The notes beneath the pieces are model-generated. The model was not told the DNA's origin, did not search any database, and was given only the letters and a program-made list of their open reading frames with translations. From Enhydrobacter sp. (lineage in GTDB: Bacteria > Pseudomonadota > Alphaproteobacteria > Reyranellales > Reyranellaceae), in contig JAHCJV010000003.1 in the NCBI GenBank assembly GCA_026126105.1, positions 1-64,000 of the forward strand: DNA of 64,000 nucleotides, in the 5' to 3' direction. Shown here one piece after another: positions 35,738-43,012 of the stretch. Position numbers and translations under genes: made by a program. Position 1 is the first letter of the stretch. Each line of letters starts with the position of its first letter.

Positions 35738-36427
35738 TTAGAAGCGCAGTGGCGGGAACCACAGCATTTGGCGCACCAGGCCGGTCAGTCCCAAATAGTC
35801 GAAGATGGAACGGAACATCTTCGACTCTTTCTCCATGCCCGCCTGCCATCCCACCTTCTCAGCGGTCAACACGGAGCGGCAGTACAGCGGACTGCGCTCC
35901 ACATTGCGCTTGTTCTCGATCATGTAGCTGTTGATGGCAACTTCCAGCTGGTAGCCCTCCACCTCTTCGCTGCGCAGGATATCCAGCAAATCGCTGCGGC
36001 GCACGATGCGCTCGCCGCTGAACAAGTCGTTGGCACGCACGGCCATCGCCCACCAGGCCTCGGCGGTGCGGAAGAAGATCAGCATATCAATCCGGTTCTG
36101 GGCGGTCATTTTGGCTACGCCGGCCTGCAACTGCTGCGGATTCAACTCTTGCAGGTCTGCATCCACCAGCAACACGTAATCACAGTCCACCATCTGCTCA
36201 GTGCCGGCCAGAACCGCGCCGGCCTTGCCGCGGTTGTGCGGCAGGCTCACCAGGCGTACATGCGGGAAGCGATTACGCACCACCTCGGCCGTGCCATCCG
36301 TGGAACCGTCATCTACACACCAGACCTCGTCAATCCCTGGGGTCGTGAGCAGAATACTAAGCACCCCAGAAATGCGCTGGGCTTCGTTGTAGCAGGGTAC
36401 TAATGCGCCGATCTTTGTTCGTTCCAT
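35738..36427 (-). CDS. Family 2 glycosyltransferase
   Basis: A 229-residue GT-A fold glycosyltransferase: G-A-L-V-P-C-Y-N-E-A-Q-R-I at residues 8-20, V-D-D-G-S-T-D-G-T near 40, the D-x-D motif as L-L-V-D-A-D-L-Q near 93, and a short C-terminal amphipathic tail. It transfers a sugar from a nucleotide donor, probably to a lipid carrier, at the inner face of the membrane. CGGAGA precedes ATG 36427. The next gene on its strand is a membrane acyltransferase-like gene 40 nt downstream, suggesting an envelope glycan unit. Confidence 0.9.
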   Translation of the reverse strand: MERTKIGALVPCYNEAQRISGVLSILLTTPGIDEVWCVDDGSTDGTAEVVRNRFPHVRLVSLPHNRGKAGAVLAGTEQMVDCDYVLLVDADLQELNPQQLQAGVAKMTAQNRIDMLIFFRTAEAWWAMAVRANDLFSGERIVRRSDLLDILRSEEVEGYQLEVAINSYMIENKRNVERSPLYCRSVLTAEKVGWQAGMEKESKMFRSIFDYLGLTGLVRQMLWFPPLRF

Positions 36428-36587
36428 AGTCTCCGCGATATCGCTTTGCGTTGGCAGCAGATTCTAGCAGAAGTGCTAAAAATCACAAACGATTAGACGA
36501 TGCGAGTCTCCCAATCCTTACAAGTTCTACATAATGTACGGGGAGAACGTAAATAGGTTACAGGTGTGATGCGGCCATTAGCACTGT

Positions 36588-36593
36588 TATAGT
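36588..36593 (+). promoter_or_regulatory. -10 box (TATAGT), leaderless arrangement
   Basis: TATAGT ends 7 nt before the ATG at 36601 with no ribosome binding site between. The rest of the 172-bp gap (36428-36600) holds the divergent GT2 promoter region (TAGAAT-like) and no ORF. Confidence 0.55.
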
Positions 36594-36600
36594 TTGGCCC

Positions 36601-36957
36601 ATGCCAAGCCTCTCCTCCCGCAAAGTAATGATTTTGATCGCCATCTTCCTTTTCTTGGGCAGCATCTTCTGGTCCATCCTGCACGAAACCCTGCTGCCGC
36701 TGGCCCGCGCCGAGCGCTGGGCGGCGTTGGCCGCCAACCTGATCGGCATCCCGCTTGTGCTGGCAGGCTGCGCGGCTTTTGTTTGGGGCGGCTGGCGCTT
36801 TGTGATCTCAACCTCAGAGGCACTGGCCCACGCTGAAGGGCTGGCAAACCGTGAGCAAGTGCGGGGCGCGCTCTTCAAAGCCTGGGTGCGCCCACTGCTG
36901 TGGCTGCTGGGCGGCTTCGGCCTGATGGCGCTTGGCGGCTTGATCAGCAATCTATAG
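36601..36957 (+). CDS. Small membrane protein of unknown function
   Basis: A 118-residue protein with three predicted membrane helices at about residues 9-28, 45-66 and 97-115 and a charged loop (A-H-A-E-G-L-A-N-R-E-Q-V-R) between the second and third. No recognised domain. It is preceded by a -10 box 7 nt from the ATG and followed 49 nt later by a DsbA-like gene with its own ribosome binding region. Good coding character and a convincing promoter make it a real gene. Confidence 0.65.
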   Translation: MPSLSSRKVMILIAIFLFLGSIFWSILHETLLPLARAERWAALAANLIGIPLVLAGCAAFVWGGWRFVISTSEALAHAEGLANREQVRGALFKAWVRPLLWLLGGFGLMALGGLISNL

Positions 36958-37006
36958 AAAGTTGTGCGCTCCACACAGCGTCTAGCACTTCAAGAAAGGC
37001 AAATCC

Positions 37007-37651
37007 ATGAAAATTGACATTTGGAGCGATATTGGCTGCCCATTTTGTTACCTGGGCACCACCCAATTGAATGAAGCCCTGGCCGGGTTTGAACACCGGG
37101 ACCGCGTGGAGGTCCGCCACCACAGCTTCCAGCTGGACCCCGGCGCCCCGCGCCAAACCGATATGCGCGTGGTGGAGATGCTGGCCAACAAGCGCGGCAT
37201 CCCCGTGGAGCAGGCCGAGGCGATGAACCAACAAGTGGCCAAGGCCTTTGAAGCCTCTGGCTTGAGCATGAATTACAAAGAAGCCCAGCCAGTAAACACC
37301 TTTGACGCCCACCGCCTGGTGCACTTCGCCGCCAGCCAGGGCCAGCAGGAGGCTGTGCTGCCGCGCCTATTCAAAGCCTATTTCACAGACGGCCAGAACA
37401 CGGCGGATGTAGAAACGCTGGTCAGGCTGGCAGGTGAAGCCGGCCTGGACACCGAGCAAACCCGCGCCATGCTGGCCTCAGACCAATACGCCGCCGAAGT
37501 GCAGGCCGACATCAGCCGGGCCGCCCAGCTCGGCATCCATGGGGTGCCCTTCTTCATCTTTGAAGGCAAGTACGCCATATCCGGCGCACAAGGCGCCGAG
37601 GCCTTCAGCCAGGCGCTGCAGCAGGTCTGGGCGGAAGTGTCAGCAGCCTAG
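37007..37651 (+). CDS. DsbA-family (FrnE-like) oxidoreductase
   Basis: A 214-residue cytoplasmic thioredoxin-fold protein of the FrnE/2-hydroxychromene-2-carboxylate isomerase-like group. The redox motif is C11-P-F-C14 in D-I-G-C-P-F-C-Y-L-G; the cis-proline site is G-I-H-G-V-P-F-F-I-F. No signal peptide is present, in keeping with FrnE proteins linked to stress tolerance. GAAAGG precedes ATG 37007. It is not in an obvious operon. Confidence 0.92.
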   Translation: MKIDIWSDIGCPFCYLGTTQLNEALAGFEHRDRVEVRHHSFQLDPGAPRQTDMRVVEMLANKRGIPVEQAEAMNQQVAKAFEASGLSMNYKEAQPVNTFDAHRLVHFAASQGQQEAVLPRLFKAYFTDGQNTADVETLVRLAGEAGLDTEQTRAMLASDQYAAEVQADISRAAQLGIHGVPFFIFEGKYAISGAQGAEAFSQALQQVWAEVSAA

Positions 37652-37683
37652 GCCGCTTCCGAACGAAGCAATTCTAGATTCCC

Positions 37684-38733
37684 CTAAGGGTTCACTTCCA
37701 GATGGGTGCTGGGATCGCCATCCGCAGCGGCCTGTATGCGCGGCAGCAGATGATCGATCACATAAGGCAAGCTCAGCACGCTGGCGAAGTTAAAGGCATC
37801 GAAAACCGGGTCGTCCTCCCAGAGGAAGACATCCCGGCCTTGCTGATAAGCGTTGAGCTGCTGGTAGATCGGGTCGTTGCGCCAGCGTTGCACATTTCTG
37901 GCAGTGTCGAAAGTCCAAATCAAGACATCCAGGTCCACCAGGTCCAGGCGCTCGCGGCTGATCGTGGCCCCGAATTCCTCTCCGGCCAGGTCGATGATCT
38001 CTTGCGGAATGCTGAAGCCCAGATCAGCAATAAAACGACCGCGTCCATCTTGCGGCCCGTAGGCGTAGTAGTTCTCCGGGTAGCCCCAGGGAGAGGCGAC
38101 CACACCGCTCAGCCCGGCAAACTCCGGGTGCTGCTCACGTGCCTGGGCGAACTTGGCTTCGACCGCATCCACCAGCTCCTGAGCGCGTTGGGGCTGGCCG
38201 ACGATCTGCCCCACGCGTAAGGTAAGCTGCTGCCAGGAAACGCCCCAGTCGGCAAACTCACCAGGCTGGGCCACCGTTGGGGCAATTTGGGAGAGCTTGG
38301 CATATTCCTCTTGGGTGGTGCCGCTGTATAAGCCAATGATCACATCCGGTTGCAGCGCGGCGATATATTCAAAATTCAATTCACCCTTCAGGACGATCGG
38401 CAGCGGCGCCTCCCCCAGCAGCTCTACAGCCCAGGGGAAGAGTGCGCCGGGGCGGTTGCCATACCATTCACGGGTGGTGACCGGCGTGACCCCCAGGGCC
38501 AGCAAGGCATCCTGTTCGGTCAGACCGATGAGCACGATGCGGGCAGGGAACTGCGTGAGGGTAGTGCTGCCGTATTTATGATCGACGGTGACGGGATAGG
38601 CGCCCTCTTCAATGAGAGGGTCTGGGTTGAAGATTGAATCCGTGTGAGTTTTGCCAAACCCCAAAGCGCTGCAGGCGCTGAGAAGCATGGCGGCGATCCA
38701 CAAAGCAAGTAGGGTCGTGTAGCTGCGGGGCAT
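37684..38733 (-). CDS. Iron-siderophore-type ABC substrate-binding lipoprotein
   Basis: A 349-residue lipoprotein: lipobox L-L-S-A-C at about residues 17-21, then a FecB/FhuD-type bilobal (PeriplaBP_2) domain with F-P-A-R-I-V-L-I-G-L-T-E-Q-D-A-L-L-A-L-G-V, L-Q-P-D-V-I-I-G-L and W-T-F-D-T-A-R-N. It would bind a metal chelate outside the membrane. No permease or ATPase gene is adjacent, so it must use components encoded elsewhere. A good promoter lies upstream (38772-38800); I found no convincing Fur box. Confidence 0.88.
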   Translation of the reverse strand: MPRSYTTLLALWIAAMLLSACSALGFGKTHTDSIFNPDPLIEEGAYPVTVDHKYGSTTLTQFPARIVLIGLTEQDALLALGVTPVTTREWYGNRPGALFPWAVELLGEAPLPIVLKGELNFEYIAALQPDVIIGLYSGTTQEEYAKLSQIAPTVAQPGEFADWGVSWQQLTLRVGQIVGQPQRAQELVDAVEAKFAQAREQHPEFAGLSGVVASPWGYPENYYAYGPQDGRGRFIADLGFSIPQEIIDLAGEEFGATISRERLDLVDLDVLIWTFDTARNVQRWRNDPIYQQLNAYQQGRDVFLWEDDPVFDAFNFASVLSLPYVIDHLLPRIQAAADGDPSTHLEVNP

Positions 38734-38771
38734 GAATATCTCACTTCGAAAAAAGATGGGTTCAGCCCAGA

Positions 38772-38800
38772 ACTATAGAAGCGATGACGCCCGAAATCAA
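38772..38800 (-). promoter_or_regulatory. Promoter of the substrate-binding lipoprotein gene
   Basis: On the minus strand TTGATT (38800-38795), 17-bp spacer, TATAGT (38777-38772), about 40 nt before the ATG. Confidence 0.7.
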
Positions 38801-38867
38801 TGCATGCGGGTCAAAGCATAGAACAAACTGGATTAGAAAGAAGCTCAAAGAGGCTGAAAGCCGGGTC

Positions 38868-38907
38868 TACGCAGCACCACCCCGGTGAACCGGGGTGGTG
38901 CTGCGTA
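38868..38907. repeat. Perfect 18-bp-stem palindrome (4-nt loop)
   Basis: Arms TACGCAGCACCACCCCGG and its exact complement flank TGAA. It starts 18 nt beyond the deoC stop and could act as the deoC transcript's 3' hairpin, but no T-tract follows on either strand. Confidence 0.8.
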
Positions 38908-38924
38908 CAAACGGGAAGCGGAGC

Positions 38925-39626
38925 CTAGTAGCCCGTATCCCCCACCTCGACCCCCTCGAGGATGGCCAGGGCGGCGCTGGTGCCTAGCAGTTCCGCGCCG
39001 GCGCGAATCAGTTCCAGGGCGCCGGCGTGGCTCTTAATGCCGCCCGAGGCCTTGATATGCGTTTCAGGCTTCAGCGCCGCCCGCAGCAGCTGGATGGCTG
39101 CAGGCGTGGCCTGCCCGGGACGCGGGCCGCCGCCACTGGAATTCTTGATCCAAGGCACGCCCGCCTCTTCCAAGAGCTGTGCGGCGTGTTTTTGCTCATC
39201 AGTCGTTTCGATGAAATGCAATTCGAGCATGGCCTTGAGAGTCATATCCCCGGCAGCCTCCACCAGGGCGGCACTTTCATCACGAAAGGCGTCAAACTCT
39301 CCTGAAAGGAAAAGCGACATATTCGGGCCGTAGTCAACCTCGTCGGCGCCCAGGGCGCGGCACTCATCGACCAGCGCCACTTTGCCCGCCACGCTTTCAT
39401 AGCCGGTGCCGAAGCAGATCGCCGTGGCGACTTTGACCTTGGTACCTTCCAGAATGGCACGGGCCAGGGGCACATCGGCCATGGGGATCATGGCCGCATT
39501 GAAGCTGTGCTCGGCGCAGGCTTCGATGTGAGCGGCCACCTGTTGGCGGGTCACATCCGGGCGCATAAGGGTGGACTGCAATTTGGCGGCGAGTTGTGGA
39601 CGGGTCAGGGCGAGTGTGTTTTGCAT
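38925..39626 (-). CDS. deoC: Deoxyribose-phosphate aldolase
   Basis: Cleaves 2-deoxyribose-5-phosphate to glyceraldehyde-3-phosphate and acetaldehyde in deoxynucleoside salvage. The 233-residue TIM-barrel has the Schiff-base lysine in W-I-K-N-S-S-G-G-G (usual form is K-T-S/T-T-G-F) and the second lysine in I-K-A-S-G-G-I. The N-terminal substrate region differs from the E. coli enzyme but the family match is clear. GGAG precedes ATG 39626. No other deoxynucleoside gene is nearby. Confidence 0.9.
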   Translation of the reverse strand: MQNTLALTRPQLAAKLQSTLMRPDVTRQQVAAHIEACAEHSFNAAMIPMADVPLARAILEGTKVKVATAICFGTGYESVAGKVALVDECRALGADEVDYGPNMSLFLSGEFDAFRDESAALVEAAGDMTLKAMLELHFIETTDEQKHAAQLLEEAGVPWIKNSSGGGPRPGQATPAAIQLLRAALKPETHIKASGGIKSHAGALELIRAGAELLGTSAALAILEGVEVGDTGY

Positions 39627-39954
39627 GCAGCCGGGTCTCCTATATAAGGCCGATGGTCTATACCCGATGATACTCCTGAGTCGACCATATGTCTATGTAC
39701 GTCTATGGAACAACTACCCGTAGCAATGGCACCAAGTTGCCCAAAACGCAAGTGTCAACCAGCACCCGTGATGTTCTAATAAGGCAGAAGGGGCAAGATC
39801 TGTAAGTCCTCCGGGACACGGGGTAGTCAAAAACTTGACAGGCTTGGTGCTGTTGAATGATCCATGACAGACCGGTCTAAGCACAAACTTGATTAAGAGA
39901 TGGCTGGTCGCTGAGATAGTCCGGGAGCTGCGGTACATCCCCCATGAAAAAGAG
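39627..39954. other. 328-bp gap of lower GC without a supported gene
   Basis: It lies between deoC and the 3' end of tRNA-Lys. A hand count of 39661-39720 gives 47% GC, below the surrounding genes. A 38-codon frame from 39689 has no ribosome binding site. A TTGACA at 39836-39841 has no matching -10. It may be the remnant of something inserted next to the tRNA, but no integrase fragment or repeat was recognised. Confidence 0.6.
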
Positions 39955-40026
39955 TGAGCGCGGAAGGACTCGAACCTTCAACCGTTGGCTTAAAAGGCCA
40001 CTGCTCTGCCATTGAGCTACGCGCCC
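39955..40026 (-). tRNA. tRNA-Lys (anticodon UUU)
   Basis: A 72-nt cloverleaf on the minus strand: acceptor arm GGGCGCG/CGCGCTC (one G-U pair), D-arm GCTC/GAGC, anticodon loop CTTTTAA with UUU in the middle, T-arm GAAGG-TTCGAGT-CCTTC, discriminator A. CCA is not encoded. A G-A opposition closes the anticodon stem, as in some other tRNAs. Its promoter is visible upstream. Confidence 0.93.
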
Positions 40027-40036
40027 GCAGGGACAG

Positions 40037-40064
40037 ATTTTATCACGCCCGCCCAGCCGGTCAA
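40037..40064 (-). promoter_or_regulatory. tRNA-Lys promoter
   Basis: Minus strand TTGACC (40064-40059), 16-bp spacer, TAAAAT (40042-40037), ending 10 nt before the mature 5' end. Confidence 0.75.
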
Positions 40065-40070
40065 TCCAAC

Positions 40071-40100
40071 TTGACAGCCGCTGCAGGCGCTTGCTACCAT
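40071..40100 (+). promoter_or_regulatory. Thioredoxin promoter, leaderless
   Basis: TTGACA (40071-40076), 18-bp spacer, TACCAT (40095-40100), 6 nt before the ATG. Both boxes are good, so the mRNA should start at or within 1-2 nt of the start codon. Confidence 0.75.
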
Positions 40101-40106
40101 ACACCC

Positions 40107-40433
40107 ATGAGCAAACTACACCCCGTTACCAGCGACTCATTCGACAGCGATGTGTTGCAGGCCAGCCAGCCCGTGCTGCTGGAGTTTGGCGCGGAGTGGT
40201 GCCAACCCTGCCGCGTGCTGGAGCCGCTGCTGGAGCAACTGGCCGAAGACTGGGAAGGGTACTTCACCTTCGCCAAGCTGGATGTGGACCAGGCCACGGA
40301 GATCACCACCCGCTATGGCGTACTCAGCGTGCCAACCACGATTTTGTTCAAGGACGGACAGGAAGTGGAACGCATCGTCGGGCTGCAGCCCAAGCAAAAA
40401 CTTTGGGAAAAGCTCGCAGCCCATAAGCAATAA
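40107..40433 (+). CDS. Thioredoxin-family protein with WCQPC active site
   Basis: A 108-residue thioredoxin: active site W31-C32-Q33-P34-C35, cis-Pro in V-L-S-V-P-T-T-I-L-F-K-D-G, and the usual fold order. The Gly of canonical W-C-G-P-C is replaced by Gln, which may shift redox potential or partner choice. ATG 40107 is set by homology and by the leaderless promoter; a frame opening at 39954 overlaps the tRNA and is not coding. A bidirectional terminator follows directly. Confidence 0.92.
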   Translation: MSKLHPVTSDSFDSDVLQASQPVLLEFGAEWCQPCRVLEPLLEQLAEDWEGYFTFAKLDVDQATEITTRYGVLSVPTTILFKDGQEVERIVGLQPKQKLWEKLAAHKQ

Positions 40434-40435
40434 TA

Positions 40436-40468
40436 AAAAGCCCCGCTAGTTGGCGGGGCTTTTTATTA
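40436..40468. terminator. Bidirectional intrinsic terminator
   Basis: Arms AAAAAGCCCCGC and GCGGGGCTTTTT around TAGTTG; T-runs on both sides. It ends thioredoxin on the plus strand and metK on the minus strand. Confidence 0.9.
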
Positions 40469-40481
40469 TGCAATTGGTAGG

Positions 40482-40499
40482 GGCGAGGCATGCCTCGCC
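40482..40499. repeat. 18-bp perfect palindrome GGCGAGGCATGCCTCGCC
   Basis: It follows TTGGTAGG and sits between the terminator and the metK stop. It is fully self-complementary and resembles the dispersed 'GTAGGGGCGAGGC' palindromes of environmental genomes. Confidence 0.7.
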
Positions 40500-40503
40500 A
40501 GAT

Positions 40504-41715
40504 CTACAGACCGGCGGCCTTGGCCAATTCCTTGGCCCGGCCGGTGTTCTCCCAGGGGAGATCGACATCCTGCCGGCCAAAGTGGCCGTAGGCAGCCGTC
40601 TTGCGGTAGATCGGGCGGCGCAGGTCCAGATCACGGATTATGGCGCCGGGGCGCAGGTCGAAATGCTCGTCCACCAGGGCGGCGATCTTGTCATCGGCGA
40701 TCTTGCCGGTGCCAAAGGTCTCCACGTTCACGCTCAGCGGGCGAGCCACGCCAATGGCGTAGGCCACCTGGATCTCGCAGCGGTCGGCCAGGCCGGCCGC
40801 CACTACGTTCTTGGCCACCCAGCGGGCGGCGTAAGCCGCCGAGCGGTCCACCTTCGTGGGGTCCTTGCCGCTGAAGGCGCCGCCGCCGTGGCGGCCCATG
40901 CCACCGTAGGTATCCACGATGATCTTGCGGCCGGTCAGGCCGGCATCGCCCATCGGGCCGCCGATGACGAAGCGGCCGGTGGGGTTGACGTAGATCTTCA
41001 GATCAGCATCCACCAGCTCCTTGGGCAGCGTGGGGTTGATGACCTGCTCGATGATCGCCTTGCGGATCTCCTCTTCGGAGATCTCGGGCGCATGCTGGGT
41101 GCTGATCAGCACGCTGTCAATGCGCCTGGGCTTGCCCTGCGAATACTCGACCGTCACCTGGCTCTTGCCATCCGGGCGCAGCCAGGGCAGCGTGCCGTTC
41201 TTGCGCACTTCGCTCAGGCGGCGGGTCAGGTTGTGGGCCAGGTAGATCGGCAGCGGCATCAGCGCCTCGGTCTCATTGCAGGCGAAGCCAAACATCATGC
41301 CCTGGTCGCCGGCGCCCACGGCTTCGATCTCCTTCTCGGACATTTCGCCGGACTTGGCTTCCAGGGCCTTGTCCACGCCCATGGCAATGTCGTTGGACTG
41401 CTGGGCGATGGCGACTTGCACGCCGCAGCTCTCGCCGTCAAAGCCGTAATCACTGCTGGTGTAGCCGATGTCTTTGACCACCGAGCGCACCAGTTCATCG
41501 TAGTTGATGTTGGCTTTGGTGGTGATCTCCCCCAGCAGCATCACAAAACCGGTCTTCACCGCCGTTTCGCAAGCAACGCGAGAGTGCGGGTCCTGTGCGA
41601 AGCAGGCGTCGAGTATCGCATCGCTGACCTGGTCGCAGATCTTGTCGGGATGGCCTTCGGTCACCGACTCCGAGGTGAACAGCAGTTTCTCTGCCTGCAT
41701 GAACGTGCTACTCAT
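40504..41715 (-). CDS. metK: S-adenosylmethionine synthetase
   Basis: Makes SAM from methionine and ATP in the cytoplasm. The 403-residue protein shows all three MetK motifs: [11 protein letters not shown] near residue 14, [12 protein letters not shown], and [22 protein letters not shown] 41715 has GGAGGT about 10 nt upstream; a longer frame to 41769 would read through the terminator hairpin and is rejected. Expression is predicted to be controlled by an upstream SAM-I riboswitch: high SAM gives premature termination. Confidence 0.97.
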   Translation of the reverse strand: MSSTFMQAEKLLFTSESVTEGHPDKICDQVSDAILDACFAQDPHSRVACETAVKTGFVMLLGEITTKANINYDELVRSVVKDIGYTSSDYGFDGESCGVQVAIAQQSNDIAMGVDKALEAKSGEMSEKEIEAVGAGDQGMMFGFACNETEALMPLPIYLAHNLTRRLSEVRKNGTLPWLRPDGKSQVTVEYSQGKPRRIDSVLISTQHAPEISEEEIRKAIIEQVINPTLPKELVDADLKIYVNPTGRFVIGGPMGDAGLTGRKIIVDTYGGMGRHGGGAFSGKDPTKVDRSAAYAARWVAKNVVAAGLADRCEIQVAYAIGVARPLSVNVETFGTGKIADDKIAALVDEHFDLRPGAIIRDLDLRRPIYRKTAAYGHFGRQDVDLPWENTGRAKELAKAAGL

Positions 41716-41736
41716 TGTTGCAATTACCTCCGTGTA

Positions 41737-41769
41737 TAAAAAATGCCCTTTCACAGCATGAAAGGGCAC
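41737..41769 (-). terminator. Expression-platform terminator of the SAM-I riboswitch
   Basis: Minus strand: arms GTGCCCTTTCA and TGAAAGGGCA (10-bp core) around TGCTG, then six T residues. It lies 18 nt beyond the aptamer and 22 nt before the metK ATG. Confidence 0.88.
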
Positions 41770-41786
41770 AAAGATTCCTTGTACAC

Positions 41787-41891
41787 CCTCTCATCTTCCA
41801 GAAGTTTCTTCTGCCGGAGTTGGCACCATTCGTTCTTCACGCGGTTGCCGAGGCTTCACAGGGCCGGATCCCTTCGCCTCTCTGGATAAGA
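41787..41891 (-). promoter_or_regulatory. SAM-I (S-box) riboswitch aptamer upstream of metK
   Basis: Read on the minus strand, the conserved S-box landmarks occur in order: CTTATCCAGAGAGGCG with GAAGGGA, then CCGGCCCTGTGAAGCC, CGGCAACC, a variable arm, GGTGCCAACTCC, GGCAGA, and GATGAGAGG closing P1 (CTTATC pairs with GATGAG, one wobble). The order and spacing match the SAM-I family, which binds SAM and turns transcription off. A terminator follows at 41737-41769. Confidence 0.93.
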
Positions 41892-41962
41892 AGCGCAATC
41901 TTTACGGCGCTGCCAGGCGACGTGAACGATTACGCAGGGCTGCTATTCGGTTGTCGCCGGAC

Positions 41963-41991
41963 ACTATACCACCAGCAAAAGTCAATGTCAA
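41963..41991 (-). promoter_or_regulatory. metK/SAM-I promoter
   Basis: Minus strand TTGACA (41991-41986), 17-bp spacer, TATAGT (41968-41963). The -35 overlaps the last codons of the WYL regulator gene. The leader from start point to ATG is about 240 nt. Confidence 0.85.
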
Positions 41992-42935
41992 TTTGGCCGC
42001 GCCGCCAAAAGGGCAATACGCTGCTGCACCGACTCCTGCAAATCCGGCGGATCAAGAACCTGCACATCGAGGCCCAAACCCAGCACCAACATCATGGCCG
42101 TTTCCTGGTCTTCTGCAGAGAATTCGGCCACAAACCAGCCTTGCCTATCCGGCTCTGTGATCTGGTAGCTGCCGGTGGCATGCCGGCGCACAAAGTCTTG
42201 TTTACGCTTATGGATACGCAGGGTATAGCGATAGCTCAAGAGCGAGTGCATTAGCGCTTGCACGCTGCTAAGCCAATAGGCGCGCAAGTCAAAATCCGTT
42301 TGGCGTTCAAAGCACTCATCCAGCACAGCCACCGACTGGAAACGCGAGACGCGGTAAGTCCGATATTCGCCATCCCGGCGCGCCACCAAATACCAGTTGC
42401 CGCCTTTGGAGACCAGTCCATAGGCTTCCAGGCGCCTCTTGCGTGGCGCCTGGCCGCTGGCCACATATAGGACCGACAGGCAGCGGTCTTCGTTCACCGC
42501 CGCCAAAAGCAGCTCCAGGAATGGGGGAGGCGAGTCGTCGATCCACCAAGTGGAGTCAATGAAAACACGCTGCTGCACCTTTTGAAGCATCGCAAACTGC
42601 GGTGGCGACAGATTGGCGCCGATCTTGGCCAGCACACGCTCTGCGGCGCTATCCAGACCCAAGTCTGCCAGCTTCTTTAAATTGCCCGCCAGATAGAAGG
42701 CGCGCAGCTCATCCTCATTCAAGTTGGACAAAGACAGACGATACCCTTCCATCAGGGCCAGGCCGCCACCCGGCCCGGGTTGGCTATATATGGGGATTCC
42801 AGCCACTGACAAGCTTTCCACATCGCGCAGTATGGTCCGGCGGGAAACGCCAAACTCACCGGCCAGCACATCCACCGCAACGAAACCCGCGTGCTGCAAG
42901 CGCAAGACAAGAGAGATCAACCGGTCTGAACGCAT
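41988..42935 (-). CDS. WYL-domain helix-turn-helix regulator (YafY-like)
   Basis: A 315-residue regulator: N-terminal HTH_11 domain (R-S-D-R-L-I-S-L-V-L-R-L-Q, F-G-V-S-R-R-T-I-L-R-D-V-E-S-L near residues 28-42), a WYL domain around 140-215 (Y-G-L-V-S-K-G-G-N-W-Y-L-V-A-R-R-D) and a C-terminal WCX-like part. WYL proteins sense nucleic-acid or other ligands and often control the adjacent gene. Here the divergent gene at 43013 is 77 nt away, with a palindrome between. The stop overlaps the metK promoter. Confidence 0.9.
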   Translation of the reverse strand: MRSDRLISLVLRLQHAGFVAVDVLAGEFGVSRRTILRDVESLSVAGIPIYSQPGPGGGLALMEGYRLSLSNLNEDELRAFYLAGNLKKLADLGLDSAAERVLAKIGANLSPPQFAMLQKVQQRVFIDSTWWIDDSPPPFLELLLAAVNEDRCLSVLYVASGQAPRKRRLEAYGLVSKGGNWYLVARRDGEYRTYRVSRFQSVAVLDECFERQTDFDLRAYWLSSVQALMHSLLSYRYTLRIHKRKQDFVRRHATGSYQITEPDRQGWFVAEFSAEDQETAMMLVLGLGLDVQVLDPPDLQESVQQRIALLAARPN

Positions 42936-42956
42936 TGGCCTAGTGTACTTTAATTA

Positions 42957-42973
42957 GTGACAACATCTGTCAC
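42957..42973. promoter_or_regulatory. Candidate WYL-regulator operator
   Basis: GTGACA-ACATC-TGTCAC, perfect 6-bp arms, in the 77-bp divergent gap. It lies 22 nt from the regulator start and 40 nt from the divergent gene. Confidence 0.5.
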
Positions 42974-43012
42974 CATTTAACGCTATGGTCTTGTTTAAAG
43001 GAGCTTTTTTGA

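Noticed and set aside
38734..38867. Fur box upstream of the siderophore-binding lipoprotein gene
   Set aside because: The region was read for a 7-1-7 or 9-1-9 A/T palindrome; none was convincing.
39877..40104. 75-codon minus-strand frame across tRNA-Lys
   Set aside because: It covers the tRNA and the thioredoxin promoter and has no ribosome binding site or motif.
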